DNA of 64,000 nt from Brachypodius melanocephalos (taxonomy: Eukaryota > Chordata > Aves > Passeriformes > Pycnonotidae). Positions 1 through 11,800 of the stretch are shown piece by piece. Under the pieces are notes generated by a model that saw only the letters and a list, made by a program, of their open reading frames with translations, had not been told where the DNA came from and searched no databases. Numbering within the stretch: position 1 is the first letter of the stretch; every line of letters starts with the position of its first letter. The stretch is from contig VZSR01003049.1 of assembly GCA_013398615.1 (NCBI GenBank), forward strand, positions 1,100,979-1,164,978. Direction: 5' to 3'. Made by a program: the position numbers and the translations under genes.

Positions 1-1081
1 AGCCTCCCAGATTGATGTGCTATTCTGGATTCAGAATTTAGAAAGATTAACAGTCCTCCCCACCATCTTCTAAAAACAACTGATTGAAAAATAAAAGCTT
101 TCAAAATATTTGAGAGAACATAGAATCACTCAGTTAAAGTGAGTGAGATCAGATAAAGCCTTTTATCTAGGTCATGCACCTACCTGATACCAATCACTGT
201 GCTTCAAGAGTAACCAAGGATCTAACCCACAGCTCCTTTTCTTTGTAATATGCTCTACATTTTACTTCCTACATAGAATTGGAAGTCTTTGGCATCCACA
301 ACCAGACATTCTTGCCTTTATATGCAAGAAGCTTAGCCACCAAATTAATTTCCTGTCCCACTAAACCACTAAAAATCACATAACAATTATTAGAACATGA
401 ATACATGTAATTCTCAGTCCAAAATCATTAAGTATCATTATCTTAGAGCACTCATATATTTTTCACCTTTACTGAAGCTCCTGTTCACATGTATCTCCAA
501 TTTCACTGACGCATACAGTGCTAAAGAAAGCTCTTACCCAGTGAATAGAAGGTGATACAAAATATTACATTTATTTCTTCCAGACAAAAATCCAGAAAAA
601 TCATTCCCTGAATAGCAGTACCAGAAAAACAAACAAACAAACAAACAAACAACAAAACAAAACAAACAAACAAAAAAACCCCAAACCTACTTGTTTTTTT
701 AGTTTGAGAAAATACTTATCATTAAAACAATACTGGCTTGGCCATGATCATCACAGGACTGAAGTACAGATGCCCTTCATTCATTTAATCACATACTTAC
801 AACTTATCTCAGAAAAAAATTATCAGTTTTCAAGAGACTATTCCAAAGGAAAGAAACTACATAGAAAAGGATATTAAATATTTATTGATCTTTTAAAAAA
901 GCCAAAACAACCCAACATTTGCAGCAAAGTTACTGTTCAGAAAAAAAGAAAAATGCTCCAGAAGAGTAGCAAAATTATATATTCAACTAAATTCAGACCT
1001 TTTTAAAAAAAATTTAGGGGACATAAACCTATTGCCTCAGTATTAAATGTTTTACATCTATTTAAACCTTTAAGGTCTTGT
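1..1081. other. AT-rich non-coding stretch
   Basis: This stretch has no open frame worth calling and no recognisable exon. It is AT-rich, with scattered poly-A runs and one AAAC-type simple repeat listed separately. Its last five bases (1077-1081) may be the left target-site copy of the LTR that follows. Confidence 0.7.
625..677 (+). repeat. (AAAC)n simple repeat
   Basis: Repeated AAAC units run from about 625, degenerate to AAAAC in the middle and end in a short A run before CCCC. The strand-slippage pattern is plain by eye. It may be the decayed tail of a retrotransposed copy, but I see no recognisable body on either side. Confidence 0.9.
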
Positions 1082-1375
1082 TGTGCAGTTTTTGGCTGAG
1101 GCAAAGTTCATTTTCTTCACAGTCAACATCATACACAACAGAGTGCTGCCTTCTTGGGGATAGCTGAACATCAGCTTACCCATGGGAAGCAGTGAATGAA
1201 TTCCTTGGTTTGCTTTCCTGTGTGCAGAACCTTTGCTTTCCTTATTAAACTGTATTTCACTCAGCCCACAGGTTTTCTCACTTTTACCCTTATGATTGTC
1301 TCCCCCATCTCACCAGGGGGGAGTGAGTGAGCAACTGCGTGGGGCTTGGTTGCCAGCTGGGCTTAAACCACAACA
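1082..1375 (-). mobile_element. Solo LTR of an avian endogenous retrovirus, internally deleted
   Basis: Read on the minus strand, the element starts at 1375 with TGTTGTGGTTTAAGCCCAGC. It continues through a 'CTCACTCACTCCCCCC' block and a 'CAGTTTAATAA' block, and ends near 1082 with a sequence close to '...CCAAAAACTGCACA'. From memory this matches the two ends and the early body of a common passerine LTR class (TguLTR5-like, ERVL group). The middle, normally several hundred bases with the promoter part, is mostly missing, leaving about 294 bp. The termini keep TG...CA. The flanks CTTGT (1077-1081) and CATGT (1376-1380) agree at 4 of 5 positions, as expected for an old 5-bp target-site duplication. 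No gag, pol or env sequence is attached, so this is a recombined solo LTR. The subfamily name is an inference. Confidence 0.7.
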
Positions 1376-4300
1376 CATGTATAAAATCCAGTACCACTGA
1401 GGGAAAGAGATGGGTTAGATCCAGTCTTTTAATTAGTCTCTGAACTTTCCAAAGACTTTCATTTATCCTATAGATCCTGATTTTCCACTGTGTTCAAAGG
1501 CTTCTTATAATTAAAAATGCAATTACTTAATTAATTAAAATTAATGAAAGAATGTGATAAAAAGAACAATTGATCATATTGTAGTATTAAAATAAAATCA
1601 TAGCAAAATAAAACCAGAAACAGAATTAATTAACTTGAATGTCCGTTCTTCAGATATCTGAGGGCATAGGCTATTTCAAACTATTTTATTAATTGGAAAT
1701 AAAACAATACCATTGTTAGACCAAATAAATCTCTAAGAGTACACAGAGGATAAAAATGTCTAGTTGACTTTGATCTTTAATTTATGAATTTCTTCTTCAT
1801 TATATTATTTACACAGGAGTGCCTGTGATATTCTGAATGCCAGAAATAGATGTCTGCTTACAAAAAGATACAGAGAAATATTTCCTTATCTCCTGTAGTT
1901 GTAGAAACATAAATTATTCTTGGTTTTAAACATATAGCTGTATACTAGACTACATTTCATGGACAAAACCTATGAGGAAACTGACACTTTGCAGACAACT
2001 AAAAAAAACCTTTCAAAGTACAGTCTAGCTAGTGAATGCATAAAGATATTAAACTATGTATGACTCTAATACTAGAAATTTAATAAACCTTAAATTCTTA
2101 GGAAAAAAGGAGAGGATGGATAACCAAGAGTCCTTCTATTCCTCATTCTCTCCCCTGCTTTAAGGCTAGTTGCTTTTTCTGGGAGGTGCATCTAAAAATA
2201 TTAATGAAGGGTCAGTTTGAGTTGTACTCCTTGTGGGACTTTCATGAGCTTCTTTTCTTCCTTATCTAACATGTGCCTGCAAAAGAGACATAAAATGTAG
2301 TCATCAACTCTTACAGATTGAAACTTCCAACAGAAAAACACAGAGAATTCTCAGAATGAAAAATAAGGCCTTAAATGTATTCCTTTTTTAGGAAAAAGTG
2401 TTTAATGTACTGAAATCTTGCAAAAATATTTTTAAATGTGAAAAGCCCCAAGTCTCTAGGGAAGTTACAACCCAGACTAAAGTATTTCTGAATCTTCTGG
2501 TCAAATCTTTCACCAAATAAAACATGAGACAGGATATTATTCAGTTCACTATTATGTTCACACTAATATATAATTTTAGGATAAATAGATATTAAAGCAA
2601 ATATCTGCATTATTTAGAGGGAAAAAAGACAACCTGCATTACCATGGGGAAAATTATCTGTCATCAGTCAAAGGTCTCATGTTGTCAGTATTAAAAAGAT
2701 TGTTGTAATTAGGTAAAGCCTGATACAGGATTCAAGAAATAAGCAACTAAAGGAAGATAATGTAATTATTTCTAATCAACATGGCTACCTGGAAATTTGA
2801 TCTTGTCAAATTACATTGTTATAATTTTTATGAAATTATAAATGCATTTGATAAAAATTATCAAGGCATAAGGGTTTAACAACTGAGTAACATGCATCTT
2901 AAATCTCAGCATGCTATGCAAATAGGGAATACCACCAATGTCTATTTTTCTTTCACCACATTTTCCTGGGACTGCTTTTATGTTTGTTTGTATTTTCATA
3001 GACCTCAGGACAAAAAATAATTCAGTCAATGCTGATAAATTTGGTTGTTGATTCAATGAGTGATTAAGGAAAGATCAACCAATGAAGAAAAAATTCAATA
3101 TGGTAATATCTGCATTTATGAGCGGAGGATGAAGGACCTTCTTACAGTATGACAGAAATAGTTTCCGATATGGTGATAGAACAAGGTGTAACAAATATTG
3201 TAGAGCTATTTTAGAGAAATAACGTACATCTCAGAGAAACTTAGAGGTTTTTTGTGTATTTCCAGGTTACAAAGTAAGGCCAGATCCTAGGATGCAAATG
3301 GCTCACTACTAACTAAAAAATAGTTTAAAAGAAAAATTTTCAGTATATTATTTTCAATTTTATATAGTTAACCTCAATTAACTTTAAAAGGGAATAAAAC
3401 TTTCAGAAGGAAATGGGACTTGAAGTAACCTTCTGAAAATGTGATGTGCATTCTGTTGCCTGCAAGCATTCCTACAGGGCTGAAACCTCTCTAGAAAAAA
3501 GGTGTTTGCACTTCTACACCCATATCTTTATTTTGGAGGAACTGGAAATGGAAGCGTAGTGGAAAGCCACTTCTGGAAAGAAGTGAATGTTAATTTTCTA
3601 TTGTAGAAGAGACAGCTTTAGAATTCTTTGCAAAAATACTGTTTGCTTTTTAAAAGGAATCAATAGTTTTGTAGATCAGTCTCGCTGTATGACTGAATTT
3701 TTCTTCCCCTTTCACCACAGCTCAGACCCTAGAATGGAGCAGAGCTAGTAGCATATTTTGCTCTGTAATAGCACTTTCCAGCCATTCCTCCTCCTGTGGG
3801 AGATGTCCTTGAGGATGTCCATCAGCTGTAACCACAAATACAATCTGGATCTATTTTTAAGAGAAGTGGGCAAATACACTCTTTTAATGCTTTGGCTTTC
3901 CATGAACCATTAGAATTATTATATGTGAATTAGAAGATATAGCACAGGGCAATATGTGGAGTGGAACACAACACTGAAAGATGGATGTACTAGCATAGTG
4001 TTTGTGGAATTTTCCAGATATATGAATACTACTGAAACAACTTTATCGAAGGCATGGAAATACGCTGGAAATAAATTTATTGCCTGGCTGATGTTGAGCC
4101 ATGAGCTGACAGAAATTAAGCTGTACAGCTTCTACAACTTTGGGAGAGGTTCAGAAATATATCCCAATAATAATTTTGCAGTAGTGAGTTAATCTGTTAA
4201 TATAAATACCTAAAGGAACTGGAGTAAAACAATTATTTTTCAAGTTTGCTTGGAAAGCACAGCTTGCTTAGTATGAAATACCACAGTGTGATTTCAGAGG

Positions 4301-4379
4301 AGTGAAAGGCTTTCCTGGAAGATGACAAGGGCCCCTCTGACCCTTTAGTTTCCCCCAGAGATGTGCACACAAGAGCAGC
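1376..4379. other. AT-rich non-coding stretch
   Basis: I see nothing to annotate here. A 78-codon frame at 3956-4192 has no recognisable motif and no splice context. The region becomes more GC-rich only after about 4330, on entering the CpG-rich island. Confidence 0.65.
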
Positions 4380-4880
4380 ACTGACAGGGCAGGGCTGTGC
4401 CAGGCAGGGCCCGTCCCGCTGCAGCCCGCAGCCCTCTCAGCGCTGATACTTGTGGGGACAAAGGCCGAGGTCCAGCGGGGACATCAAGCCAGCGAGGATC
4501 TGGATCAGCAGGACACAGGCACAGCACAGCTCATGCGGGGGTCAACACGAGAGCCCGGCGGCCTGGAGGAGCAGGAGGAGGCAGCCACAGCCCGGGCTCT
4601 CGGCAGAGCTGCCACACACAGGGCAAGGCCGCGCGGCGCGCTCTGCCAGGGCTCTCAGCCGGGCTGGACCCCTCAGCCGGGCTGCTCCGCTCAGACGGGC
4701 TGCGCCCCTCAGCCGGGCTGCTCCGCTCAGCCGGGCTCCTCCCCTCAGCCGGGCTGCTCCCCTCAGCCGGGCTCCTCCCCTCAGCCGCGGTGCGCCCCTC
4801 AGCCGGGCCGCTCCGCTCAGCCGGTCTCCTCCCCTCAGCCGGGCTGCGCCCCTCAGCCGGCCCCGAGCCCAGGCAGATAA
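4380..4880. promoter_or_regulatory. Isolated CpG-rich island
   Basis: About 500 bp of GC-rich sequence with many CpG dinucleotides, for example around 4408-4445, 4545-4560 and 4628-4641 (a GCGCGGCGCGC core). It sits abruptly inside AT-rich DNA. Its right half is the 18-bp minisatellite listed next. It could be an unmethylated promoter-type island for an unseen transcript, or simply a GC-rich repeat expansion raised by GC-biased gene conversion. I see no clear TATA box; an AGATAAAG string lies near 4874. I find no exon with a convincing donor next to it, so a promoter role is only a possibility. Confidence 0.5.
4656..4860 (+). repeat. 18-bp GC-rich minisatellite, 11 copies
   Basis: The unit CAGCCGGGCTGCTCCGCT repeats with strict 18-bp phase. 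Copies begin at 4656, 4674, 4692, 4710, 4728, 4746, 4764, 4782, 4800, 4818 and 4836, and a partial copy starts at 4854. Variation is mainly in the second half of the unit (GCTGCTCCGCT, GCTCCTCCCCT or GCTGCGCCCCT), and the variants partly alternate, suggesting past block duplications. Because 18 is a multiple of 3, all three forward frames stay open. The peptide repeats are QPGCSA-like, SRAAPL-like and AGLLRS-like, and the minus strand is open as well. I treat these frames as by-products of the repeat, not as genes. Confidence 0.93.
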
Positions 4881-7034
4881 AGCCCCAGGAAGGTCAAGGC
4901 AAAATGTGTTCCCTGACACCAATCTTCTAAAGTAACTGAGGGCTCAACACCCTTTTTCCTTAGGCTTTACAAAGGAGTGAGCTGCTCTGCTGTCATCTTG
5001 CAGCCTTTACCTTAGGCAGCCTGCCCAATTAAGCATTGCACGGGAATTGCAGCATGCAGTCATACCTGCCTCCTGTAAACACTTCTCATTAATTTTCTTA
5101 ACTCCTACCTTTTTTATCTGATTTTTTGGGCAATTGTATTTTTCTGATGTTGTGAGACTGATGACAAGATACTACGATACTAAATGTTTAGGACTCCGTG
5201 CAGGAGGCTGAATTAATTTATCAGCTGTCGTTTGCTTGTCAAAACTCCTGATTTAGAAAGTGTTACCATTAGCATCTGGGTTCTGAAGAGAGGATGTCAC
5301 ATTGAGTAGTTACAAGCTGGGACCAATACTACCATTTATCATTAAGATTTTCTTATGTTTCTTCGTTGTAAGAGCTCATCTTTTTGGTTGCCAAGCCTAA
5401 AATATAGGCTGATCTTTTTCAGATTTCTTCCACTGAGAAGTCGTATTTGAAGGTATTCTATGTTTTTATTTGAGAGAGATTTTGCTATTGCAAAAATAAA
5501 TCTAATTTTGAAGAATCAAATTTAGAGAGTAAAAGAAATTCTGATGACCTTTTTTTTCCTCTGAAGCCTGGAATGACTGTGCTTTGAAGGAGGGAACTCA
5601 AATGTAGCATTTTGACCTAGAAATAAAAAGTAAATTTCTGTTCCAACAAAAACGGTAATGTGGTATAAAATAGGTGAGAAAAGAAATCACAAGGGAAAAC
5701 ACATGTGGTTAACTGGCAGCTGGAATCAAGGCTTAAAGCTGCAGGGAGCCCAGGGGCAGGTTCCAGCTACCCAGATTAGCTGGGGGTACTTTGCTGTGAG
5801 GAAGATACTTCCTGCTGTTATTTAGTGGCTCTTAGTCAATAAAGAAATGCTTTAAGAGCACAGTGATGAACACCAACACAGTGAGACAAGCTGTCAAAGT
5901 TGTTTGCAAGAAGGATTAGACTGAAGTCCAGATTGGAGTTTTTCTGGCAATAAAGTAAACATTTTTGTTGCAGTATTAGATGTGGAGGATATCCTATGAG
6001 GTAGAAGTTTGCTAGAAAAGAATACTAAACCATTGGTTAAAAATGTTTAATTGGTAGTTTTGTAATCTGTTTGCATCTGAAAGTAGATCTCACATGATAC
6101 TAGGCATTCTATTTAGACTAGACTCTTCTAGGTTTTGTTCATTCTATGTTGCCTGACTAACACTCATAGCTCGGTTGCAAAATTTCTCAGAAGCCAGAAA
6201 TCCACCTGAAACAAAAGATATTTGTAATTCATACTCACAGAATGCATGTACTCTGAAAAAAACCTTTATCTTAGACATCTCCAGTTAAACACTCCTTCAA
6301 CATGTAGATTTGACACTAATGCTTTTATGCCTTTGATCCACAGTCATAAAATACCTTCCTTCTTTACCATTGTATGTGATCATTCAAGAAAAGCACATTC
6401 TGTAGTGAAGTGATTCCTAGAAAAGAAATTTAACAATAGCTCTGTTAGAGGCAGATATTGAATAATGCATGGCAAATAAAGCATAGGATCATGGGCTGCA
6501 GAATGATTAAGCTGAATTATAGAATAGCTGTTCAGTAAGAGATAACTGAACTATGAACAAGTATACTGGAAAAAAACTATCATTATTTTAAAACAATATT
6601 GGAATTCACACTTTCACTGTTGGTTTGTGCTTAATGCTGGAACTTGATTTTGGCAAGACTTTACTTCACAACTTCCAATTTTTTTAATGCAAATGGTATT
6701 TGAGCAAGATGCAGCACACTTTATTCTAGCTTTTTTCTAGCTATTGTAGTTACCTTAATTAAGTTAATATACTGGGAAAAGAGGAACTAAAGCAATCAGT
6801 CAATTTTTGATCACATTTGGGTTTAACAGGCAGCTCAGCTCCTGACAGCCTGTTGACTCAGGTTCAAATAGTCCAGCATTACTGAAGGCAGAAAGTCTCA
6901 CTTTTGAGGTAGATTAATGCCAAAGAAGCTATGCTCAATTACTATAATTAGGAAATTTGAAGGAATTAAAAGATTAAGATACAGATAAGGCACCACCAAG
7001 CACCAGACAAATTCCTTCTCTCTTTGGCTGGATA
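4881..7034. other. AT-rich non-coding stretch
   Basis: No gene is recognisable. There is a modestly GC-richer patch at about 5715-5790 that I cannot assign. The right end meets the CR1 fragment that starts near 7035. Confidence 0.6.
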
Positions 7035-7978
7035 TTGCTAGTGACTAATGTACACATCATGGACAACAGGCAGGAGGAATCAGAAGCCACTGTGCTGCAA
7101 GAAAGATATGACCTTTTTCCATTACTGAAACTTGGTGAGAAGAATCCCATAATTAGAGTGTGACTGTTGATGGCTACAGGCTATGCAGAAGAGAGGAAGG
7201 AGAGCTAGAGGGATTGCCCAGCTACATCAGGGGCTGAACTGAGTCTGAAGAGCTATCTTTGAAGAGCAGCTCAAAAGCCCATGGGTAAGAATCAGAGATC
7301 AAGGCAACAAAGAGAACCTAATAGTTGATGTCTACTAAGGACCACCTGATAAAGGGGAGCCTATTGATGATGCCTTCTTGCTCCAAATTCAGGAGGCAAA
7401 GTGCTCACAGACTCTTTGACCTAGAAGTGTCTGTGGGACACTCCAATCTCCTGCTGGGACACTCCAACCTCCCCCCGACATCTGCTGGGAAAGTAGCACA
7501 GCAAGCTACAGGCAGTCCAGGACAGTCCTGCAGTGCATGGAGGACAACTCCTTGAGCCAAGGTAATAGACAGCCCTGCCAGAGGAGAGATGATATCGGGC
7601 CTGTTGGCCACCAACACAAGTGAGCTAATCAGGGATGTCCAGACTGAAGGCAGCCTGGGATATGGTGTGGAGTTTGCAATCTTGAGGGATATGGGTCAGA
7701 TAGGGAGGAACTTTAGGAAAACAAACTTCGAGCTCTTCAAGGCGACAGTCAACAGGATCCTCTGGGAGGCTGCCTGCAGATACACAGGAGCCCGGTGGAG
7801 CTGGAAAATCTTTAAGAAAGTCTTCCATGGAGGGCAACACTTGGAAATCCCAGGAGTAAGAAGCAGGGCAAGGAATGCAAGAAATCAACATGGCAGAGTA
7901 GGGAACCACTGGTCAAACTAAAGGAAAAGAAGCATTTAAATGCACAGGTGGTGGAAACAAGGACAAGTAATGTGCACC
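7035..7978 (+). mobile_element. CR1 LINE fragment, ORF2 endonuclease region, decayed
   Basis: The fragment follows the AP-endonuclease half of CR1 ORF2 in order. It opens with the region encoding '...CATGGACAACAGGCAGGAGGAA'-like start sequence (about 7060) and then ITETW at 7121-7135, which keeps the catalytic Glu but is followed at once by a stop (7136-7138). 'DGYRL' lies near 7168 and 'RPPD' near 7340. The GDFN segment is altered and duplicated, 'DICW' lies at about 7478-7489, and '...GGSLGYG VEFAILRDMG' lies around 7650-7690. The last piece is open for about 110 codons (7589-7921). The element stops near 7978, before the reverse-transcriptase domain, so it is truncated at both ends. Frameshifts and stops show it is dead. 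Family assignment rests on remembered CR1 consensus, and the match is long and collinear. Confidence 0.9.
7435..7476 (+). repeat. 21-bp tandem duplication inside CR1 endonuclease
   Basis: Two adjacent copies, 7435-7455 and 7456-7476, begin with the same 12 bases (GGGACACTCCAA) and differ slightly at the end. They replace the segment that normally encodes the GDFN active-site motif of CR1 endonuclease. Here the sequence reads G-H-S-N in both copies, so the metal-binding Asp is lost. Confidence 0.8.
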
Positions 7979-8295
7979 TTTGTTAAACTGCAAGCTTGCT
8001 GGGTGAGTTTAAGGGGAAGTGTAATTGTGTTCACTCTGGTGGCGCACAAGAGAAGAATCAAAATTCTGAGGAGTTCTAATAACAAAGTTTTACTTGCAAA
8101 CTTTAGAACACTAAGGTAAAATAAGGTACTTGGCAAATTTAAAAACAACATCCAGTTCAAAGTAAGTCACGTCATAAACTTTATGTTAGGAAACTTAGAA
8201 TAGCCAACTTCAAGTTATCCAGACACAACAAGGCCCTTACTAAAGCATTGAGTAAAACTTTTTAGTCTGGTTTAAAACATATTTCAAGGAATTAG

Positions 8296-8340
8296 CAGAA
8301 GAAAGAGAGAGAGAGAAAGAAAAAAGGAGAGAGAAAGATA
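8296..8340 (+). repeat. GA-rich purine tract
   Basis: An almost pure purine run of GAAAGA and GAGAGA units on the plus strand. It lies inside the LTR-like block and could be part of it. Confidence 0.8.
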
Positions 8341-8636
8341 TATATACATAGTCAATGCCTTAGATCCAGCATGGTCTCAGCTACTTGTAAATCCAAGGCA
8401 GTGGGGCTCGTCATCATCACAATAGTGCCACTGCTTTTTATCCTCTCTGGTCTCACAGAGCCCTTCCCCAGGTACATGCCTGCACTTTAATGTGGCCCAC
8501 GTGGCTATTGGGAGCAATTTTGGGCTGTCAGTGTTCCACATGGTTTGGCAGACATTCCAGGATCAGACCACAGGCTCCAGGGGCTGGGCGTGGAGCAATG
8601 CACTGTCCCACCTGTGCAGAACTTGCCTTGCCCCTT

Positions 8637-8656
8637 CACAAACACACACACACACT
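8637..8656 (+). repeat. (CA)n microsatellite, short
   Basis: A short CA repeat interrupted by one AAA. It lies within the LTR-like block. Confidence 0.8.
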
Positions 8657-8830
8657 GACTACCTAGTTGTTTTGAGTCCATCAATTCTCTGGTCTCCTGT
8701 AGCCAACAGTCCAGAAAACCAATCATATCTTGGGCTGCATCTTGGTCCAGTAGGTCAAGGGTGTTGATTCTGCCCCTCTGCAACAGGTATTACAATTCAA
8801 CTACCTATACATACATATTTTCGAAGATGT

Positions 8831-11800
8831 ATTTTTTGATTTTTGAAAGCTCTTTATGATATTCTTGTCTAATAATCAGATTTACATAAGAATTGTCTAT
8901 ACAGGTTCCAAACAGCACCCCAGAGAAGAATTCTAACAGCAGCGTGCAGACTGTTTTATATAGCAACCAAAATCTTCAAGAGGTATAGCACAGAGAAGCA
9001 AAAGTGCCCTACACAAAAGATTTTAAATATTTGAATTTCTTCAAAGGGCTTTTCTTTCAATTCATTAACTATGGTCATTAAAAGTAGCTGGAAATCATAC
9101 AGAAGGTGATATGATCTAGAGGCACAGAGAAGCACAGAATGCCAGCCTGATCCACTGGTTTCTTGAGCTTCAAATACATAGATGGAGAATTTTTTCCTAG
9201 GAGCAAGAACAAACATGATATTTGAAGACTATTTCTAACTCTAATCTTATACCAGAACAACATATAACAGCACCCCTCTGAGGTTCTAAACAAACATTTG
9301 CTATTCTCTATGAACGAACAGTACATAGATGCTGGAAATCATCTGGGAAGTGTGATTCAGAGTTAATAAACTAAATTAGAAATCTGCCCATAAGGAAAAG
9401 TAGAAAATATCCTTTTATATTTTCCAGAGGAACCTCTTAGAAATTTAGAAAGGGTATTTCTGATGCCTAACTCATGGATATCCTTTTCTTTAAGATGGAA
9501 TATCTAGTTGTATTCAAAGAGAGAAAATATACTTTGTCTGAGGAAGTTATAGGACTGCCAAAGCCAGATTTTTTTACCTGCACTAGAAAATAACAAAAGA
9601 TAGTTGTGTCAGTTGTCTAGCAGAGCTGCTAGCCGAACACAAAAAGTAGCTAATTATCATACTTCATCCCTGAAAAAATAACACATATCTGTTACATATA
9701 GAATTTTTAAAATTTATAGTTTATGGCTTTTTTTTTTCAACAGCTAGAATCTAAATATCACCCTGTTTTTCTACCCAAAAATCTCCCTTTTTAAAAGAGG
9801 ACACAGCTTCTCCAGATTTGATGCATTTCCCAAGCTGCAAAGATTTTCATAGATATCCTCTAATTGCATTAAAGATACTCCATCCAAGCATCCTGCAGTA
9901 AATGTCATCAGACCTACACTATTTAAGACTGCCTTAATTAGATTTTTCCTGGCATTGCTAAATGCTTCACCTGATTGAAATGTCTTAAGTTTTCTTTTCT
10001 GCAGCTGCATCTCAGCAGTTGTCACTGTCTGACTCAATACTGCACAGACATGATTCCAGCTGCTGTGCTTAGCTGCAAGGTTTTGATGGCAAAGCCAGTC
10101 CTCCCTCATCTGTTAGAGTACTACCTTGTAATTTGGAATTTTATATCCATTTCCTTTATTGTATTGTTTTTTTCTTCTCCAGTTCTTCTCTACTATGTTG
10201 TACTTATCATTAGACTGCTTCTCATTTCTCTATTCTACACTGAAGTCATCAGTTGAAATGTTAAGCAAGATCTTTACTCGGAATAGATCCTGGTGGCTGC
10301 TCTTGTGATGGTGACAGAACAGTTTGAGGAGTGTCTGCATTCTCAGGAATCTACATTTTTTGACTTGTGTGTAAATATGTATGTGTGTGTGTGTATGTCT
10401 CTGTGTTAGTCTTTGCTGCTATCCACAGCACAATCAGTCTATTCTGTTTCCTGCCTGCCAGCTGCACAGTTAGCCAGGCTTGATGTGAGAGGGTCACTGA
10501 ATCAGTCAAATGCTAAAAGTCAGTACAAAATGTGCCTTAAGACTTGCCTCATGACAGTGCCATTATTTACTTACTGACCTTCAGAGAGGTCAAGATTTGA
10601 TGCTGCTTTGCTTCTCTTCTCCTATGGCAGCAGCTAGTAAGGATTCTTCTGAGTTATTTCATCTACTCAATTTTTTTGTTGTATTGGATAAAAGAAGCCT
10701 TCCTCAAATGGTCTGGGAGTTCACGTAAGTGAAGATCAGTAATAGATGCAGATTAGTTCTTTTCTTGGATGTGTTGGCTCTCCAGTAAATATGTGGGTTT
10801 CTTTAACAAGTAGATTTGAAACTGTTCACTGGAGAAAGAGAAAATCATAACAGCCTTGACACCTACTCCCTATCCTGGATCTTACAGCTGCACAATGAGA
10901 CTGATGCTCCACTACTCCTAGCTGTTAGGAACCTGAGGAGTTATTCGATCCATTGTGTCCTATACAACACCTGCCAGTTTTGTTATTCCCTGGGCATCAG
11001 TAATAGGACTCTTGACACTGAGTGTGAATGGCTTATCTGTACTTTAAAATAAAATAGAAAGTTATTTTATACTTTATTTTACTATCTTGGCAAGATGTAA
11101 TTCTCTTTGGAAATTCTCGTGTTACCCTTGCCTGTGACTTCTGAGAGCAATTTTTCCCTGATCAGATGATTTTTCTGTTCCATGTAAGTTATTGGCTTGT
11201 TTGGCACTTCGCAGATGGTAATTCGGGCTAGACCTCAATTATCCAAGTTCTTTCCACACCCCCTTTGCTTGAAATCCTGACTCCTTGCTGGGTTTTTTTA
11301 TTTGTATAGTCTTATACAGTTCGGTACCAGTGCTGTATCAACAAGTCCTTTAACAAGTTGATTTTAATTAGTTCCCTTGATGAATGAAAGACTGCCTTTT
11401 GAAATTGAGAACTTCATGGAAGGGGTATATGAATATGCATAAATTATGCAGTCAAATCCAGCATGTCAGCCTCTCCATAGTAACCACCTGTACCTTGTAC
11501 CTGCCTAATCCTTCACTAAAAGAAGAGTAAATTGATTTGACTTTACAGTATGACCGTAAGTACAATTGAGTACTTTGCAAGTTTTCACTTCATTCCACCA
11601 TAACTTGCATATCAAGATTTAAATATTTCTTCATTTAATATTCCAGTGTAATTTGTATTAACTTATAATTATATTCATACCATACTGTGATGTTATTTGC
11701 TCATTGGATTAAGAGATATTTAATGCTGGATTTTACTGGAACAGTCACCAGTGTCTCCACTTCTTACCACATTACTAATTCTACTATCTGTGCAATGCAG

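Larger units (their letters stand above)
8010..8830. mobile_element. LTR-like block of an avian endogenous retrovirus
   Basis: Immediately after the CR1 fragment comes non-coding sequence that I recognise piecemeal as bird LTR. The recognised parts are a 'GGTGGCGCACAAGAGAAGAATC' type segment near 8040, a GA-rich tract (8296-8340), a moderately GC-rich segment with 'GGCCCACGTGGCTATTGGGAGCAA' type text near 8495, and an end near 8790-8830 with 'CTGCCCCTCTGCAACAGG'. There is no recognisable gag, pol or env. Exact ends, strand and family are not resolved, and I could not identify a target-site duplication. The assignment is from memory of avian repeat sequences and should be treated as tentative. 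Confidence 0.45.

Noticed and set aside
4397..4935. Overlapping open frames of 126-177 codons on both strands
   Set aside because: They are by-products of an 18-bp repeat that lacks stops in these frames; no domain, no consistent start and no splice context.
9771..10109. 112-codon minus-strand open frame
   Set aside because: No domain or homolog recognised, no splice signals around it, and it lies in AT-rich DNA where frames of this size can arise by chance.
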